A program made the translations under genes and the position numbers. Under the pieces are notes generated by a model. The model worked only from the letters and a program-made list of their open reading frames with translations. It did no database searches and was not told the origin of the DNA. 64,000 bases of DNA from Heterocephalus glaber. Taxonomy: Eukaryota > Chordata > Mammalia > Rodentia > Bathyergidae. Below, piece after piece: positions 1 to 11,334 of this stretch (positions within the stretch are counted from its first letter, which is position 1; every line of letters starts with the position of its first letter). The stretch covers positions 15,161,303 through 15,225,302 of the forward strand of contig NW_004624747.1 in NCBI RefSeq assembly GCF_000247695.1. Reading direction: 5' to 3'.

Positions 1-582
1 GGGTAGTATGGTAGTTGTATTTTTACTTTTTGGAGGAACCTCCATACTGATTTCTATACAGGCTATGTTCATTTACATTCCTACCAGTGGTATAGAAAGG
101 TTCTTTCCCCCCACATCCTTTCCAGCATTTGTTATATTTTGTATTCTTGATGATGCCCATTCTGACTGGAATAAGATGGAATTTCAGTGTAGTTTTGATT
201 TGCATTTCCCTAATGGCTAAAGATGTTGAACATTTTTTCATATAATCATTGGCCATTTATACTTCTTTTGAGAAGTGGCTATTTGATTCATTTTCCCATT
301 TGTTGATTAGATTATTTATTCTTTTGGTGTTTTTTAAAGCTCTTTATGTATTCTGGATATTAATCCTCTGCCAAAGATCCCCCCCATTCTGTAGGCTTTC
401 TTCACTGTTGATTCTTTGCTGTGCAAAAGCTTTTTAATTTGATGCAATCATATTTGTCCATTCTTCCTATTACTTCCTGAGCTATTGGAGTCTTATTCAG
501 GAAGTCTTTGCTTGTGCCTATGTCTTGAAGTGTTTCCCCTGTGTATTCTAGCAGTTTCAAAGGTTCAGGTCTTAACATTTTG
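1..582 (-). mobile_element. L1 3' region, antisense
   Basis: Antisense L1 3' UTR/late ORF2 phrases are readable, such as tttgcatttccctaatggc, the nearby ctggatattaatcctctgcc, and gcaaaagctttttaatttgatg. It runs off the left edge. Several short indels and stops show that it is an old copy. Confidence 0.75.
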
Positions 583-735
583 GTTCCTTCCTTCTCATTC
601 TCCTGTTTATTCTGAACTTTTGTTATTATTGTTCTAGTTTTGCACTCAGAACTAGAGAAATGTTGGGTTTGTGCAAAATAACCAATTACTGCAGTCAATT
701 AATGAATATTTCTTGTCCTTTCCCCCCTCTTTTGG

Positions 736-932
736 CAGTACTGGAGTTTGAACCCAGGGCCTTGTGCTACTAGGCAAGCACTTTACCACTGAGCTACACC
801 TCCACCTCTTTTTAAATTTTATTTTGAGTCAGGGTCTCATTAAGTTGCCCAAGCTGGCCTCCATTTTGCCATCCTCCTACCTCAGCCTCCCAGGTAGCTG
901 GGATTACATGTATACACCACCACACCCAACTT
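736..932 (-). mobile_element. B4-like SINE (B1+ID composite)
   Basis: On the minus strand a B1-type left half is joined through A-rich sequence to an ID half with the old CTTGCCTAGTAGCAC type and box B GGGTTCAAA. The composite order is that of rodent B4. Confidence 0.75.
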
Positions 933-945
933 CTGCCCATTACTC

Positions 946-1983
946 TAAGGGGCTATATTTCAGCCCCCTTATTTAATTTATTGTTTTAGTTTTTAAGTTT
1001 CTGTCCTGATCTGACCCTATATTATGGATATTTTCATTCTCATATTTAGTAGAAGTTGCTTCAAAAAAGTAAATATGGCCCAGTAAGGTTGGTTTTTAAA
1101 CACTGAATGACTAGGTGATTGAATATACTAAGCTTACAAAATTTGTTGGTGATCCTTAACTGGCTAACACTGTGGAAAAACAGCTTAACATTCTAATTAT
1201 CCTCGACAAGGTGAAAGGGTGGATGGGTATTAGGAAGAGTAAGATGACTGAAGACATGCTGCGTGGTTTAATAAAGGACTAAAAAAATAAAGTGTAAATG
1301 TAGCAGGAGGGCTCCAGACTGAAAAAGACATGACAAGCAAGAGACACAAACAGTCTTAAGTATGGGAAAGTAAAGTTCTATAATTTTAAAAGCCATAATA
1401 CTATTAATAATATTGATAGTGTTCATATTAATTGATCATGATTTATTTTGCAGTTCAGAGGAATTTTCCTTTTATTGGAAAATTCTTTGTGTTAGTTTCA
1501 AATATGAATTATGACAGAGGACTGTGCAAGTGGTAAAAACTAGACTCAAAGATCAAAAAGTTCTAATTGGCATGTATCTTTCATGTTATTAAGCATATTG
1601 TAAAGTGATAACAATGATACCGTATTTCTTAGCTCGTATTTCCGTCACTGTCAAAGCATGAATTGCTATTGTTGATGTGTTTCTCCCTTGTGAACCGAGA
1701 AAGATGGATGGATGTGTTAAAATGTGGTATTCCAATTTACACCTGTGTTTTTATATAATAACTGAATAATCAACTCTGTAATTACCTTCCTGGAATCTAG
1801 TGGATTATATTTTCTCTGATACCTGCTTTCCCTTATTTTAAAAGAATCAAGAGTTTTAATTTTCATATTTTGGAAAATAAGGAAACAATTTGGAGAGTAG
1901 TCAGGATAAAGGGCACGTAGTACATGATGGGCTCTGGGAAGAAATGCATGAAGTCAATCTAAGCAATAAAAATTAACAGACTG
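946..1983. other. unassigned AT-rich stretch
   Basis: No repeat or gene is recognised. A short open run near 1167-1280 ends in TAA and an A-rich tract but has no splice signals or known motif. Confidence 0.4.
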
Positions 1984-1984
1984 A

Positions 1985-2109
1985 GCTGGGCATGGTGGCA
2001 CATACCTGTAATCCTAGCCCTTGGGAGGCTGAGGCAGGAGGATCACCATGAGTTTGAGGCTAGTTTGGGCTACATAACAAGACCCTGTCCCAAAAAAACA
2101 AAAATAATA
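1985..2109 (+). mobile_element. B1 SINE, without internal duplication
   Basis: The 7SL-like start GCTGGGCATGGTGG, GGGAGGCTGAGGCAGGAGGA and an A-rich tail are present; the 29-bp duplication is absent. Flanks aacagact and aacagatt form the target duplication. Confidence 0.85.
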
Positions 2110-2365
2110 ACAGATTAAAGTTAGGCCATCATTGATGTTCTAAATTTGTAAAGTCTACACAGGTTTATGTTTTTGTTTCTTTATTGTTTGTTTTTATCTT
2201 GTAGAGCTTAGAACAAATTCTAATGATTTTTTATAAGACTCTGAGTTTAAAAAATTTTTTTGTCTTAAAAATTCCCATCTCTGAATTTGGCCTTTAAATA
2301 TTTCCTTTAAAGTAATTATTTTAATGGTTTATTTTAGTGTTATTCTGTTTGGTACTTTATTCTAT

Positions 2366-2457
2366 CTTTTTTTTTTTTTTTTGGTACCGGGGATTGAACT
2401 TGGGACCTTGCGCTTGTGAGGCAGGCACCGGAACCACTGAGCTAAATCCCCAGCCCT
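2366..2457 (-). mobile_element. ID SINE, young type
   Basis: It has an intact box A region, CCGGTACC end and T run (tail). A target duplication gtactttattctat lies at 2352-2365 and 2459-2472. Confidence 0.93.
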
Positions 2458-3112
2458 AGTACTTTATTCTATAATGTGCAAATGTACCTAATAGAAGTCC
2501 CTACACATCAAATAATAAATATCTTTTAATTGCTTTACAGGCATTCTAATTTCTAGGTTTAATGTAAATTATCACATATGTGTAATACTCCACTGTGAAG
2601 TGCTACCTAGAATGTACCAATAGAGGTGGAAGGAACCACTATGTAATTTTTTGAAACTTAAGAAATACTATCTGAACTTAATATGCCCATTTCAGAACTT
2701 ATTAATTTCTAACCAGAGTTTAAAACATCTTACAACAGAGTGATGTCAAATATTTTATGCAGCGTATTTTACTTGTTGATAATGCACAGGTCTATAACCC
2801 TTTGTTAGAGTGTTACCTGAGTAAGAAGTCCAGCTTTTACGCTGTTGATTTTTGCATGCTTCTGTGAATAGTAAGTTTCTAACCTTTATTATTTCAAATC
2901 TTGAACTAAATGTACTACTTTATTACTTGTATAACAAGATCTTTCCAACATGTCAAAGGAAATATCAACTTTATCAACCTTTGTAAAAGGATCAGATTCA
3001 GAGTCATTTTGTGCCTTTATCATATTTATATAATAGCATCTGTTAACAAATTAGAACAGGGTCTGTTGCTGTCAGCTGATTGCTCCCTCATGGTATCTTT
3101 CTTGTTGGGAGT

Positions 3113-3350
3113 GCCAGTATTCCCCTAATATCAAAGCTGCCTTCTCCCTATGATGAGGAAGCCACACAATCCCTTCCAATTCTGAATGCCTATGGTTTGA
3201 AGCCAATTTCAATTGAAGAAGCAAGTATTTGTCCAAAACAAAACCGTGACAATATTATGCAAACATATGAGAGATTCGGAAAGAATTTGTTAGCATGCTT
3301 TAGTAGACTTTTTTGATAAGAATCATATTAAAACCTGTAAGTGTAAAAAA
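3113..3350 (+). pseudogene. possible coding relic (decayed exon or processed pseudogene end)
   Basis: The open frame reads like protein (SKLPSPYDEEATQSLPILN, then an acidic and polar stretch ending near QTYERFG) and stops at 3316. Shifting frame near 3285-3295 would continue into a second protein-like run (residues LVDFFDKNHIKT) up to a strong donor-like GTAAGT at 3335 or an AATAAA-like A-rich end at about 3350. This suggests a frameshifted exon or the 3' end of a processed pseudogene. No strong acceptor is visible; possible AGs are at 3118 and 3135. I do not recognise the protein. Confidence 0.3.
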
Positions 3351-3547
3351 ATAAAATGAACCCTTGGCCTCCTCTCTTTTCCCCTCAAGTTATCTTAGTT
3401 TGACCATCACACATTTATAGCACACTTGATCAACACTGCCTTTCTGGGATGATTTCATTTACTTATTCATTCCTTTTACATCAGGTTCATTAAAACTTCT
3501 AAGTTAAAATTTTAAATGTATTGAATTATTACTATTAAATTAAATTT

Positions 3548-3633
3548 GGGCTGGGGATTTAGCTCAGTGGTTCTACCACCTGCCCCGCAAGTGCAAGGTC
3601 CCAAGTTTGATCCCCGGTACCAAAAAAATAAAA
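3548..3633 (+). mobile_element. ID SINE, young type
   Basis: TTTAGCTCAGTGG and a box-B-like GTTTGATCC are followed by CCGGTACC and a short A tail. A perfect 17-bp target duplication lies at 3534-3550 and 3634-3650. Confidence 0.95.
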
Positions 3634-3830
3634 ATTAAATTAAATTTGGGCAGATCAACTAATATTTGGGTCTAATTTTGACTTATAGAAATAAATAAAA
3701 TAAATATTTGTGAGACAATCTGGGAAATGAGATATTTTGATCTTATATGTGATGACAGTAGAGAATTATTGTTAAATGTTTAGGTATACTTAAGGCATAG
3801 TTGTTTTTTTAAAATAGTTCCTGTCTTATT

Positions 3831-3847
3831 TGTGTGAGTGTGTGTGT

Positions 3848-3879
<32 letters not shown>

Positions 3880-3891
3880 ATGCACGTGTGC
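3831..3891. repeat. (TG)n microsatellite
   Basis: An alternating TG tract with a few interruptions abuts a degenerate ID. Confidence 0.95.
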
Positions 3892-3898
3892 ATGCAGA

Positions 3899-3969
3899 TG
3901 TGGTGCTAGGGATCCAGGGCTTTAAGTATGCCAGGCAGGAGCTCTACCATGAGCTACATGCCCAGGCCC
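3899..3969 (-). mobile_element. ID-like SINE, degenerate
   Basis: A minus-strand match to an old ID (GGGCATGTAGCTCATGG, then GGATCC in place of box B) with deletions. Confidence 0.6.
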
Positions 3970-4004
3970 AATTCATATATTTTAAATATACATTGTGAGT
4001 ATTT

Positions 4005-4168
4005 ATGGATGAAATTATATACTTAGGAATTATTTTGAAATAAATGAGGTGAGAAGTGTGTGGTCCATGAGGTGATGACAGTTAAGGCCAGGCACAAGGC
4101 AGTTCATTCTACTCTTCTCCCTGCTTTTTCTTATGTTTAACATTTTCCATAATAAAAATTTTTCAAAA
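4005..4168 (+). mobile_element. old L1M-type 3' end
   Basis: The end ttccataataaaaatttttc and the preceding ggcagttcattctactcttc resemble an old mammalian L1 3' terminus. It is diverged, so the assignment is tentative. Confidence 0.5.
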
Positions 4169-5269
4169 AATAACATTTAATACCCATCTGTGAGGTTTGT
4201 AAAACCATTTAAATGTCTCTTCATAAAATCAAACACAACCATTACCTACAAATAAATAACACATTGTCTTCTTTTCATAATCATTTTCTCTTCATAATCC
4301 ATACTTCGGATTCTCTCTTTGCTGTTAGAAAAGAGCTACTGAAATTGTTACATATTATAAAAAGAAAGCAAGGGAAAGAATGAATCACTTTATTGTGCCC
4401 AAAATGAATTATATTTAACTATTTTTACTCTTTCTTCTTCGATCTGGCAGAAAGTTTTTTGGTTTTTGAAGGAAAGAGACAGAGTGGATACTGCCAACTT
4501 ATTACATTATAGAATTACTATTAGCTGTTTCTACATTTTTTCAGAAGCCAGTCCGTGAATATGTACACTGAAATGTATAGAAAATGCTTATGGTTACTCA
4601 CCATATTTCTGATTATAATTTGTTCTTTCCAGAGATCAATATACTGAAGTTTGATCTAACTCATTGCTAATATAGTCATTTTGTGTTTTAGGAAAAATAA
4701 GTGCCGTTCCTCCGTGTCATGATTAGTATGTTAAAGTGATGATTTTTCATAGTCAAAATATTAGTAAATTGACCACTACCATGTAAGACTTGCTGAAGTA
4801 TGAAGAGTGGTTTATTATTTCAAAATTTAAAATGGTTAAAAATTTGAGAAAGAAAATTTCAAATTAAAAACTATGAAGCACTACATTTGTATTGGAAGAA
4901 AGTGCAGAAAAGAGCACCTAAATTAAATGTTCAATAAATATCTGTACTTCACAACCCTATGATATGATTCATTACACAAATTTAAAGATGACAATGTTAT
5001 AAACCATTCAGACCAGTAGTTATGAAGACTTAACTTCCTCTAGTGCAGTACATTTGGGAATGGAGTGTTCTGGCAGATTTAATATTATGAAGAACAGAGA
5101 ATTTTCATTCAGTTCAAGCTCTTGTCTCGGTTCCTCAGCTTTACTCTCTCTCTCTCCTCCCTGCTGTGCCTCTTTTCAAGGCCTAACTTCAAGGAGTTAA
5201 CCTTCTGAAAGATGATTCTGATCATCATTCACTGGCTTCAGAAACTCCCGTGTCACCACCTGGTTCATG
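4169..5269. other. unassigned stretch
   Basis: No element is recognised. A pyrimidine-rich acceptor-like site ends at 4449 and is followed by a short open frame without a convincing donor. Confidence 0.4.
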
Positions 5270-5600
5270 TGAAAGTCCAAATTGCCGTAGGGTAGCACCC
5301 AGAGTGAGACTTCTACACTGATTCTCTCCCAGTTGTGAACTGTAGCCCAGAGCATGTCAGACTCTTTGCTGGTCCTGGGGGAATGCTGTGCTTTTCTTCC
5401 ACCATTATGGTTTCAAATCCTCTGTTCTCTCTGCTTGGAATGGTTATTCTCCTCTTTCCTATGTCATCTTGTAAGACACTGCAGAAAGATCACGTCTTTG
5501 AAGCCTCCCCAGTTCCTCCAGACAGCTAGTTATTCCTTCCTCTGTTTCACAGACATCACCATTGTCACTACTTTTTGTGCTGTATTCTAAGCACTTGGTA
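5270..5600 (+). mobile_element. L2-like 3' fragment
   Basis: The phrase ctctctgcttggaatgg, ttctcctctttcc and the later agcacttggtatta resemble the sense 3' end of mammalian L2, at high divergence. Confidence 0.5.
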
Positions 5601-5685
5601 TTATCACCCCTTCTATTGAGCGATTCATTCATTCATTCACTCATTTATGAGGTATTACTTGAAAAGTTATAATATTCTTCTAAAC

Positions 5686-5766
5686 CAGTGGTGGCAAACC
5701 TATAGCACTCATGCCACAGTGGGATATTTGTTATCATTGAAAGCACTAGAAGGTTCACCATCACTT
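5686..5766 (-). mobile_element. 81-bp hAT-type nonautonomous DNA transposon
   Basis: Imperfect terminal inverted repeats run inward from CAGTGGTGGCAAACCT and AAGTGATGGTGAACCT. Flanks ttctaaac (5678-5685) and ctctaaac (5767-5774) form an 8-bp target duplication with one mismatch. It is the reverse-oriented relative of 55066-55146. A rodent URR1-type origin is possible but unchecked. Confidence 0.75.
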
Positions 5767-5861
5767 CTCTAAACATTGTGCTTGTTACTGAATATAGAGT
5801 AGTAATTAAAACAGTCATTGTTTCTGCCCTCTTGCTAGTGGAGGTCAGATATACATATGTT

Positions 5862-5986
5862 AAGACAGATGCAGTGGTATATCCATGTAGTCCTGGAAAT
5901 GCAGGAAGCTGAGGTGAGAGGATCTTGAATGTGAGACCAGCCTGGGCAACATAGTGCAATCCTGTTTCAGAAAAAAAAAAAAAGCA
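5862..5986 (+). mobile_element. B1/monomer SINE
   Basis: A degenerate 7SL-derived monomer with GAAGCTGAGGTGAGAGGAT and ACCAGCCTGGGCAACATAG, ending in poly(A); no internal duplication. Confidence 0.75.
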
Positions 5987-6671
5987 AAAAGATCTATATA
6001 TGTAATTGCCATCATAGCATCTGTGCAGGTGGGATCTCTATTCAGTACCCTTTGTATGTTACCCACCCTCTTGTCCCCCCACCCATCCTTCCAGCACAGA
6101 AGCTAATGCCTCACACATAGGAGCAACTCAGTAACTGCTAACAGTGAATTATGAATATACAATCATACATGGAGCATGTGTTTTGTTTTTAGATTAAACT
6201 CTTTATGTTGAGATAATTGTGTATCTATACACAGTTAAGAAATAGTAGAGAGATCCTGTGTACCATTTGCCTAACTTTTCCCAACAATAGTATCTTATTA
6301 TAGTACAATATCATAACCAGGATATTGATGTTACAGTTCTCCAATCTTGTATAGATTTCTTTGGTCTTGTACTTGCATGTGTATGTATTTAGGTCTCTGC
6401 AATTTTTCTTATATGTAGGTGTGTACCACTATAGTCAAGATTAAAAGGCAGTTCTATCACAAGACTATATCACCACCTACTTCGTTCTCCCCTGCCCCAG
6501 CTTATCCTCAACCTCAGCAATCTCTAATCTGCTCCCCATGTCTATTGTTTTGTCATTTCAAAAATGTGATACAAGTAGAAAACTATAGTATGTAGCCTTT
6601 TGGAATTGGCATTTTTTTCACTCATTATAATTCTCTGGAGAGTCATTGTGTGTTATTAATAGTTATATCTT

Positions 6672-6701
6672 GTGCTCGCTTCAGCAGCACATATACTAAA
6701 A
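6672..6701 (+). pseudogene. U6 snRNA 5' fragment, tailless retropseudogene
   Basis: Thirty bases match U6 nt 1-30 from GTGCTCGCTTC through ATATACTAAAA, with one change (CGG to CAG, a CpG decay). There is no poly(A). The fragment sits between two perfect 15-bp direct repeats, TAATAGTTATATCTT, at 6657-6671 and 6702-6716, and interrupts an antisense L1. It has no U6 promoter and cannot encode U6. Confidence 0.93.
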
Positions 6702-7292
6702 TAATAGTTATATCTTTGTATTGCTGAGTAATATTCCATGGTAGGGATAGACTACAGTTATTTAATCATTTCTCCATTGAAGAACATCTGGGTTATTTCT
6801 ACTTTTTGGCTATTATGAATAAAAGTGCTATAAACATTCATGTACAGGTTTTTATGCAAACACAGATTTCCAGTTCTCTGGGATAAATGCCCAGGAATTC
6901 AGTTGTTTGATCATATGGCAATTGTGTGTTTAGTTTTATAAGAAATTACCACATTGATTTCCAGAGTGGCTATACCATCTTACCTGTAAAAGAGGAATAT
7001 AAGAAAGATCCAGCTTCTCTTTATCTTCAACAGTATTTGGTGTTCTCACTGTTTTAGCCATTCTAATAAATGTATAATAATATCTCATTGTGGTTTTAGT
7101 TTACAGTTCCCTAATGGTTAATGAAGTTGGACATCTTTTCATATGCTTATTTGCTATTTATGTATCCTCTTCAGTGAAATTTCTGTTTGTCTTTTACCTA
7201 CTTTCTAATTGAATTTTTTGCTTTTATTTGCTGTTGAGTTTTGTGAGTTCTTCATGTATTCTGTGTACTAGTCCATAATATAGTTTGCAAAA

Positions 7293-7452
7293 GCCGGGTG
7301 TGGTGGCACACACCTGTATGTAATACCAGCACTGGGGAGGCTGAGGTAGGAGGATTGCTGCACGTTTGAGGCCAGCCTGGGCTACATGGTGAGTTCAAGG
7401 CCAGCCTGAACTACATAGCAATACCCTATCTCAACAAACAAATATATATATA
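7293..7452 (+). mobile_element. B1 SINE with 29-bp duplication
   Basis: GCCGGGTGTGGTGG start and two successive GGCCAGCCTG units (7370-7420). The flanking atagtttgcaaa/atggtttacaaa target duplication lies in L1. Confidence 0.92.
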
Positions 7453-8254
7453 TGGTTTACAAATATTTTCTCTTTATCTGTCATTTGTCTTTTCATCTGT
7501 TTAATGTACCTTCTGCAAAGCAAAGGTTTTAAACTTTGATTAGGTACAGTTTCTCAGGTTTTTTTTCTTTAGTGGGATCATTCTTTTGGTGTTAAAACTT
7601 AGAATTGTCTATTGGTAAATCCCCAAAATTTTGTCCTATTTTTTCAAAACATTTTATAGTTTTATGTATACATTTAAATCTGTAATCTACTTTGGGTTAA
7701 TCTTTATAAGATATGAGGTTTAGATCAAGATTTATGTTTTGCTTATGAATGTCCAGTGCTTCAGCAGTATTTGTTGCAATAATGACCTTCCTTCACTTGG
7801 TGCCCTTTGTCAAAGTCTGTTGGATGTATTTGTGTGTGTCTGTTTTTGTATTCTCTATTCTGCTCTATTGATCTATGTATCTCTCCCCAACAGCATCAAA
7901 CTGTTTTGATTACTATACTACATAATAAACATTAATATTGGGTAAAGTGATTTCTGATATTTATTCTTCCATCTCAAGGTTGCTTAGTCCTTTCTAGTTT
8001 TGTGCTTTTCCATACAAATTTTAGGATAAGCTTACCTTTGTGCACAAAAACTCTTGTTGAGGATTTTGATAGGAATTGCTTAAAAACTATAAATCAATTG
8101 GAGGTTAACTGACAACTTTTCTGTTTAGGCTTTTGATCTGCCCAACTATGGTGCCCATGTTTTTGTAGATTCTTTGGAGTTTTCTGTGTAGACAATCATG
8201 TTATCCACAAATCTACAGATAGTTTTATGTATTGCTTTCCAAACTTTATGCCTG

Positions 8255-8300
8255 TTCCTTTATTTTTTATTTTTATTTTATTTATTATTCATTTGTTTGT
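8255..8300. repeat. TTTTAT-type low-complexity repeat
   Basis: T-rich 5- to 6-bp units expanded inside L1. Confidence 0.7.
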
Positions 8301-8754
8301 TTTTCCTAGTTACTCTGGATAGAACTTCCAGTATAGTGTTGAATAGAAGAGTCAAGAGCAGACACTCTTGTCTTTTCCTGCTCTGGGGGAAAGCATCTGT
8401 TTTTCACCATCAAGTACTATGATTGTAACATTAACTATGTTGTTTGTTATCATTTTTTTTTTGTAGATGCAAGGTAATTTCCCTCTGTTCCACTTACCAA
8501 AAGTTTGTGTGTGGATTTTTGTTTTTTAATCAGAAATGGATGTTGGATTTTGCTTTTTCTGTATCAATGGAAATGATCATATGATCTTTGGGTTTTAGTC
8601 TGTTAAAGAGATAGATTGCATTGATTGATTTTTTCAAATGTCGAATCATCCTTGCATACCCTAAATAAATTCTTCTTGATCATAGTCCACAGTTGTTTTT
8701 ATACAGTATTTTGTTTAATATGCTGATATTTTGTTGAGGGATTTATTTTTGTTT

Positions 8755-8838
8755 TTGTTTTTTGAAGTATTGTGCATTGAACCCATGACCTCTTGTATGC
8801 TAGGAATGCACTCTGCCATTGAGATACATCCCCAGCCC
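8755..8838 (-). mobile_element. ID SINE, old type
   Basis: The minus strand shows GGGCTGGGGATGTATCTC and a diverged box B, with a T-rich tail side. It is inserted in L1. Confidence 0.75.
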
Positions 8839-9261
8839 AGCATTTATTGAGGACTTCTGCATATAAATTAATGAGAGATATTAGCCTATAGTTTTGTGCA
8901 AGGGTTGGTACTCTGTCTAGTTTTGGTTTCATGGTAATACTGGCCCCATTAAATGAGTTTGGAAATGTTCCCTCTTCCTCAGTTTTCTCAACGAGATTGT
9001 ATAGAAATGCTGTTAATTTTCTTTAAATATTTGGTCAAATTTCCCAGTGAAGCCAGCTCTAAGTTGTCAAATTTGTGAGCTGAGTTATCGTATTTGTCAA
9101 AGTTGTTCCTACTATCCCTTTATTATCTTTTTAATGGCTACAGAATATTTAATGATATTTCCTGTCTCATCCCTGCTTTTAGTGATTTATATCCTCTATT
9201 TTATCTTATTTTGTTATAAGAATTCTTCACATAAGACTTATCTTTTTAACAGACTTTTGAG

Positions 9262-9795
9262 ATTGTACATTTAAAAATATGTACAATGTTATACAGCAGA
9301 TCCTCTAGAGCTTGTCCATCTTACATAAGTGAAATTTTATACCTGTTGATTAGCAACTCCCCATCTTCTCCTCTTCTCCTTCCTTAGCTCTGGCACACTT
9401 TGCTTCTATGAGTTTGACTATCCTTTTGCTCCTCCGCATTTGGTCATTTTTATACCTCATATAAGGGGAATTATGTTAATATTTGGCCTGTGACTGGCTT
9501 ATTTCACTTAATATAATGTCCTCAGGGTTTACCCATCATGGTGCATACTGCAAAGTATCCTTTTTTTAAAAAAATCTAAGTGATATTCCAGATGTGCATG
9601 TATGAATGTGTGTACATATTGTATTTTTTATCCACTAATCAGTAGATGTACACATATTTTTTCACACCTTAGCCATTGTGAATAGTGTTGCAAAGATCAT
9701 GGGAGTGATATCTCTTCAAGATCCTAATTTTAGTTTTTTGGGTAAGTATTCAGAAGTGAATTGCTGAATCATATGTTTCTATTTTTAATTTTTTG
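9262..9795 (-). mobile_element. second L1 3' end inserted in the first
   Basis: Antisense 3' UTR phrases (gcttctatgagtttgac, cttatttcacttaatataatgtcct, agccattgtgaatagtgttgc) start the 3'-end series anew inside the ORF2 part of the outer L1, showing a separate insertion. Confidence 0.8.
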
Positions 9796-9837
9796 AGGAA
9801 AAGAAAATTTTTTTTCTTTTTTTCTTTTTCTTTTTTT

Positions 9838-10030
9838 TTTTTCTTTTTTTTTGGTATGGGGTATTGAAGCAAAGGCAAAGCCTCTACCACTGAGCTGAAT
9901 CCCCAGGCCTTTTTATTTTATTTTTTGAGACAGGGTCATGCTAAGTGGTCCAGGCAGACCTCAAACTTGTGATCCTCCTGCCTCAGCCTCTCAGCTGGAA
10001 TTACAGGCATGTGCTGCTAACCTGACCAGC
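9838..10030 (-). mobile_element. B4-like SINE
   Basis: A minus-strand B1 half joins a shortened ID half; a T/C-rich tract lies to the left. Confidence 0.75.
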
Positions 10031-10044
10031 CTGTTTTTTTCAGT

Positions 10045-10165
10045 CTTGCTAGAGGTTTATCAATTTTATCATCATCCTCCCCCAACGAATCCCTTTTTAT
10101 TTTCACTAGGGTTTTTTCCTTATTTTTTGTTTTTTTCATAGATTTCCTTCTCACTTTTGCATAAT
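10045..10165 (-). mobile_element. continuation of the outer L1 (ORF2, antisense)
   Basis: cttgctagaggtttatcaat is the ORF2 antisense sequence expected next after the segment ending near 9190. Confidence 0.65.
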
Positions 10166-10503
10166 TTCAACTGGTTAGTTTAAGTAAAAGAACTGTTTTA
10201 AGTTGAGTACATGATCTAATTCTACCACCTATTCACACCCATCGTGTAAGAGGCAATGCTTGTGTGCGCCTACACTTGCACTTCTGTTTTTGGAAAATTA
10301 TATCATCCAGCAGTTGGGGATGGCTAATTGACCAGTGGCAGGACAGCAGCATAGTTGCTTTTGTGCATCCTAAGGAAAGAAGACACCTCCCCCAAAAAAG
10401 TTTAATCTTTTTTTATTTATTGTGGTCTAGCTATAATCTTATACTAAAAAAGAAGTACCATAAATTTAGAGCAACTGAGATGCTTCTATTTTTTTTAAAG
10501 GGA

Positions 10504-10696
10504 CTTTTTTTTCTAAGCCCTGCAGATTGACCCCAGGGTGTTTGCACTGAGCTACTTCCCCAGCTCTTTTTTAAAAAAATTTTATATCAAGACAGTTTCA
10601 CGAAGTCGCCCATGCTGGCCTTGAACACTGTTTCAGTCCTCCGGCCTCAACTCCCAAAGTGCTAGGATTACAGGTATAAACTATCATGCCTGGCTG
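10504..10696 (-). mobile_element. B4-like SINE
   Basis: A minus-strand B1 half (GCCAGGCATGATAG start) is followed by an A-rich linker and an ID half with internal deletion. Confidence 0.75.
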
Positions 10697-10895
10697 TAAC
10701 GTTTTTTAAAAATGAAAAAAGGGAGAATCCTACAGAACAGAGGTGGAATGAAAGAAGAGTATCTAAGAAAAGATAGCTTTGTTTATAACCAAATTATGAG
10801 AAAATAAAGACATAAAATGGAAAGTGAAGGCTAGATAGTGGATGTGGGTGGATAACAAGAAGAAAAAAGTATAGAGAAAGACTATCTGTGGGTCG

Positions 10896-10988
10896 TTTTT
10901 TTTTTCTTTTTTCTGGGTACCAGGAATGGAACTCAGGGCCTCGTGCTTGCTGGGCAAGCTCTGTGCTGCTGAGCTACATCCCCGGCCC
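10896..10988 (-). mobile_element. ID SINE
   Basis: GGGCCGGGGATGTAGCTCAG on the minus strand. The body has CTTGCCCAGCAAGC between box A and box B, intermediate between old and young types. Confidence 0.85.
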
Positions 10989-11090
10989 TGTGTCTGGTTC
11001 TTAAGAAATAAACATTATAAAAACTAGAAATTTTCTCAATTTTCTCTCCTATTCATAGATTTCATAGATATTAAAAAATAAATTCGTTAG

Positions 11091-11187
11091 GGCCGGGGAT
11101 GTAGCTCAGTGGTTCTACTGCCTGCCTCGCAAGTGCAAGGTCCCAAGTTCAATCCCCCGTTCCAATAACAAAAACCCCCCAAAATAA
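11091..11187 (+). mobile_element. ID SINE, young type
   Basis: GGGCCGGGGATGTAGCTCAG and the CCTGCCTCGCAAG core. Flanks aaaataaatt are repeated on both sides. Confidence 0.9.
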
Positions 11188-11334
11188 ATTTATTATTTGT
11201 AATGTGATAATCCTCCTTTACCTTTATAGGTAAAGATGCTTTTACTTACTAATAACACATTGTCTTTTATAGCAATTTATAAGCCACTTTTCATGCATTT
11301 TTAAAACTTTAGTCCTCAAGATTACCGTAATATT

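Larger units (their letters stand above)
6185..9190 (-). mobile_element. large antisense L1 (3' UTR and ORF2 part), interrupted
   Basis: From left to right the sequence follows an old L1 3' UTR and then ORF2 in reverse: gtaatattccatggtag, ctgggataaatgcccagg, agtgttgaatagaagagtc, atatgatctttgggttttag. It is broken by the U6 stub, a B1, an ID and AT-rich expansion. After the inserts at 9262-10030 it appears to resume at about 10045. All reading frames are broken. Confidence 0.85.

Noticed and set aside
1167..1280. Short open run ending in TAA before an A-rich tract
   Set aside because: Could be a processed pseudogene end, but there is no recognisable protein and no target repeats.
4450..4560. 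Pyrimidine-rich acceptor ending at 4449 followed by about 35 open codons
   Set aside because: No convincing donor before the stop and no protein-like composition.
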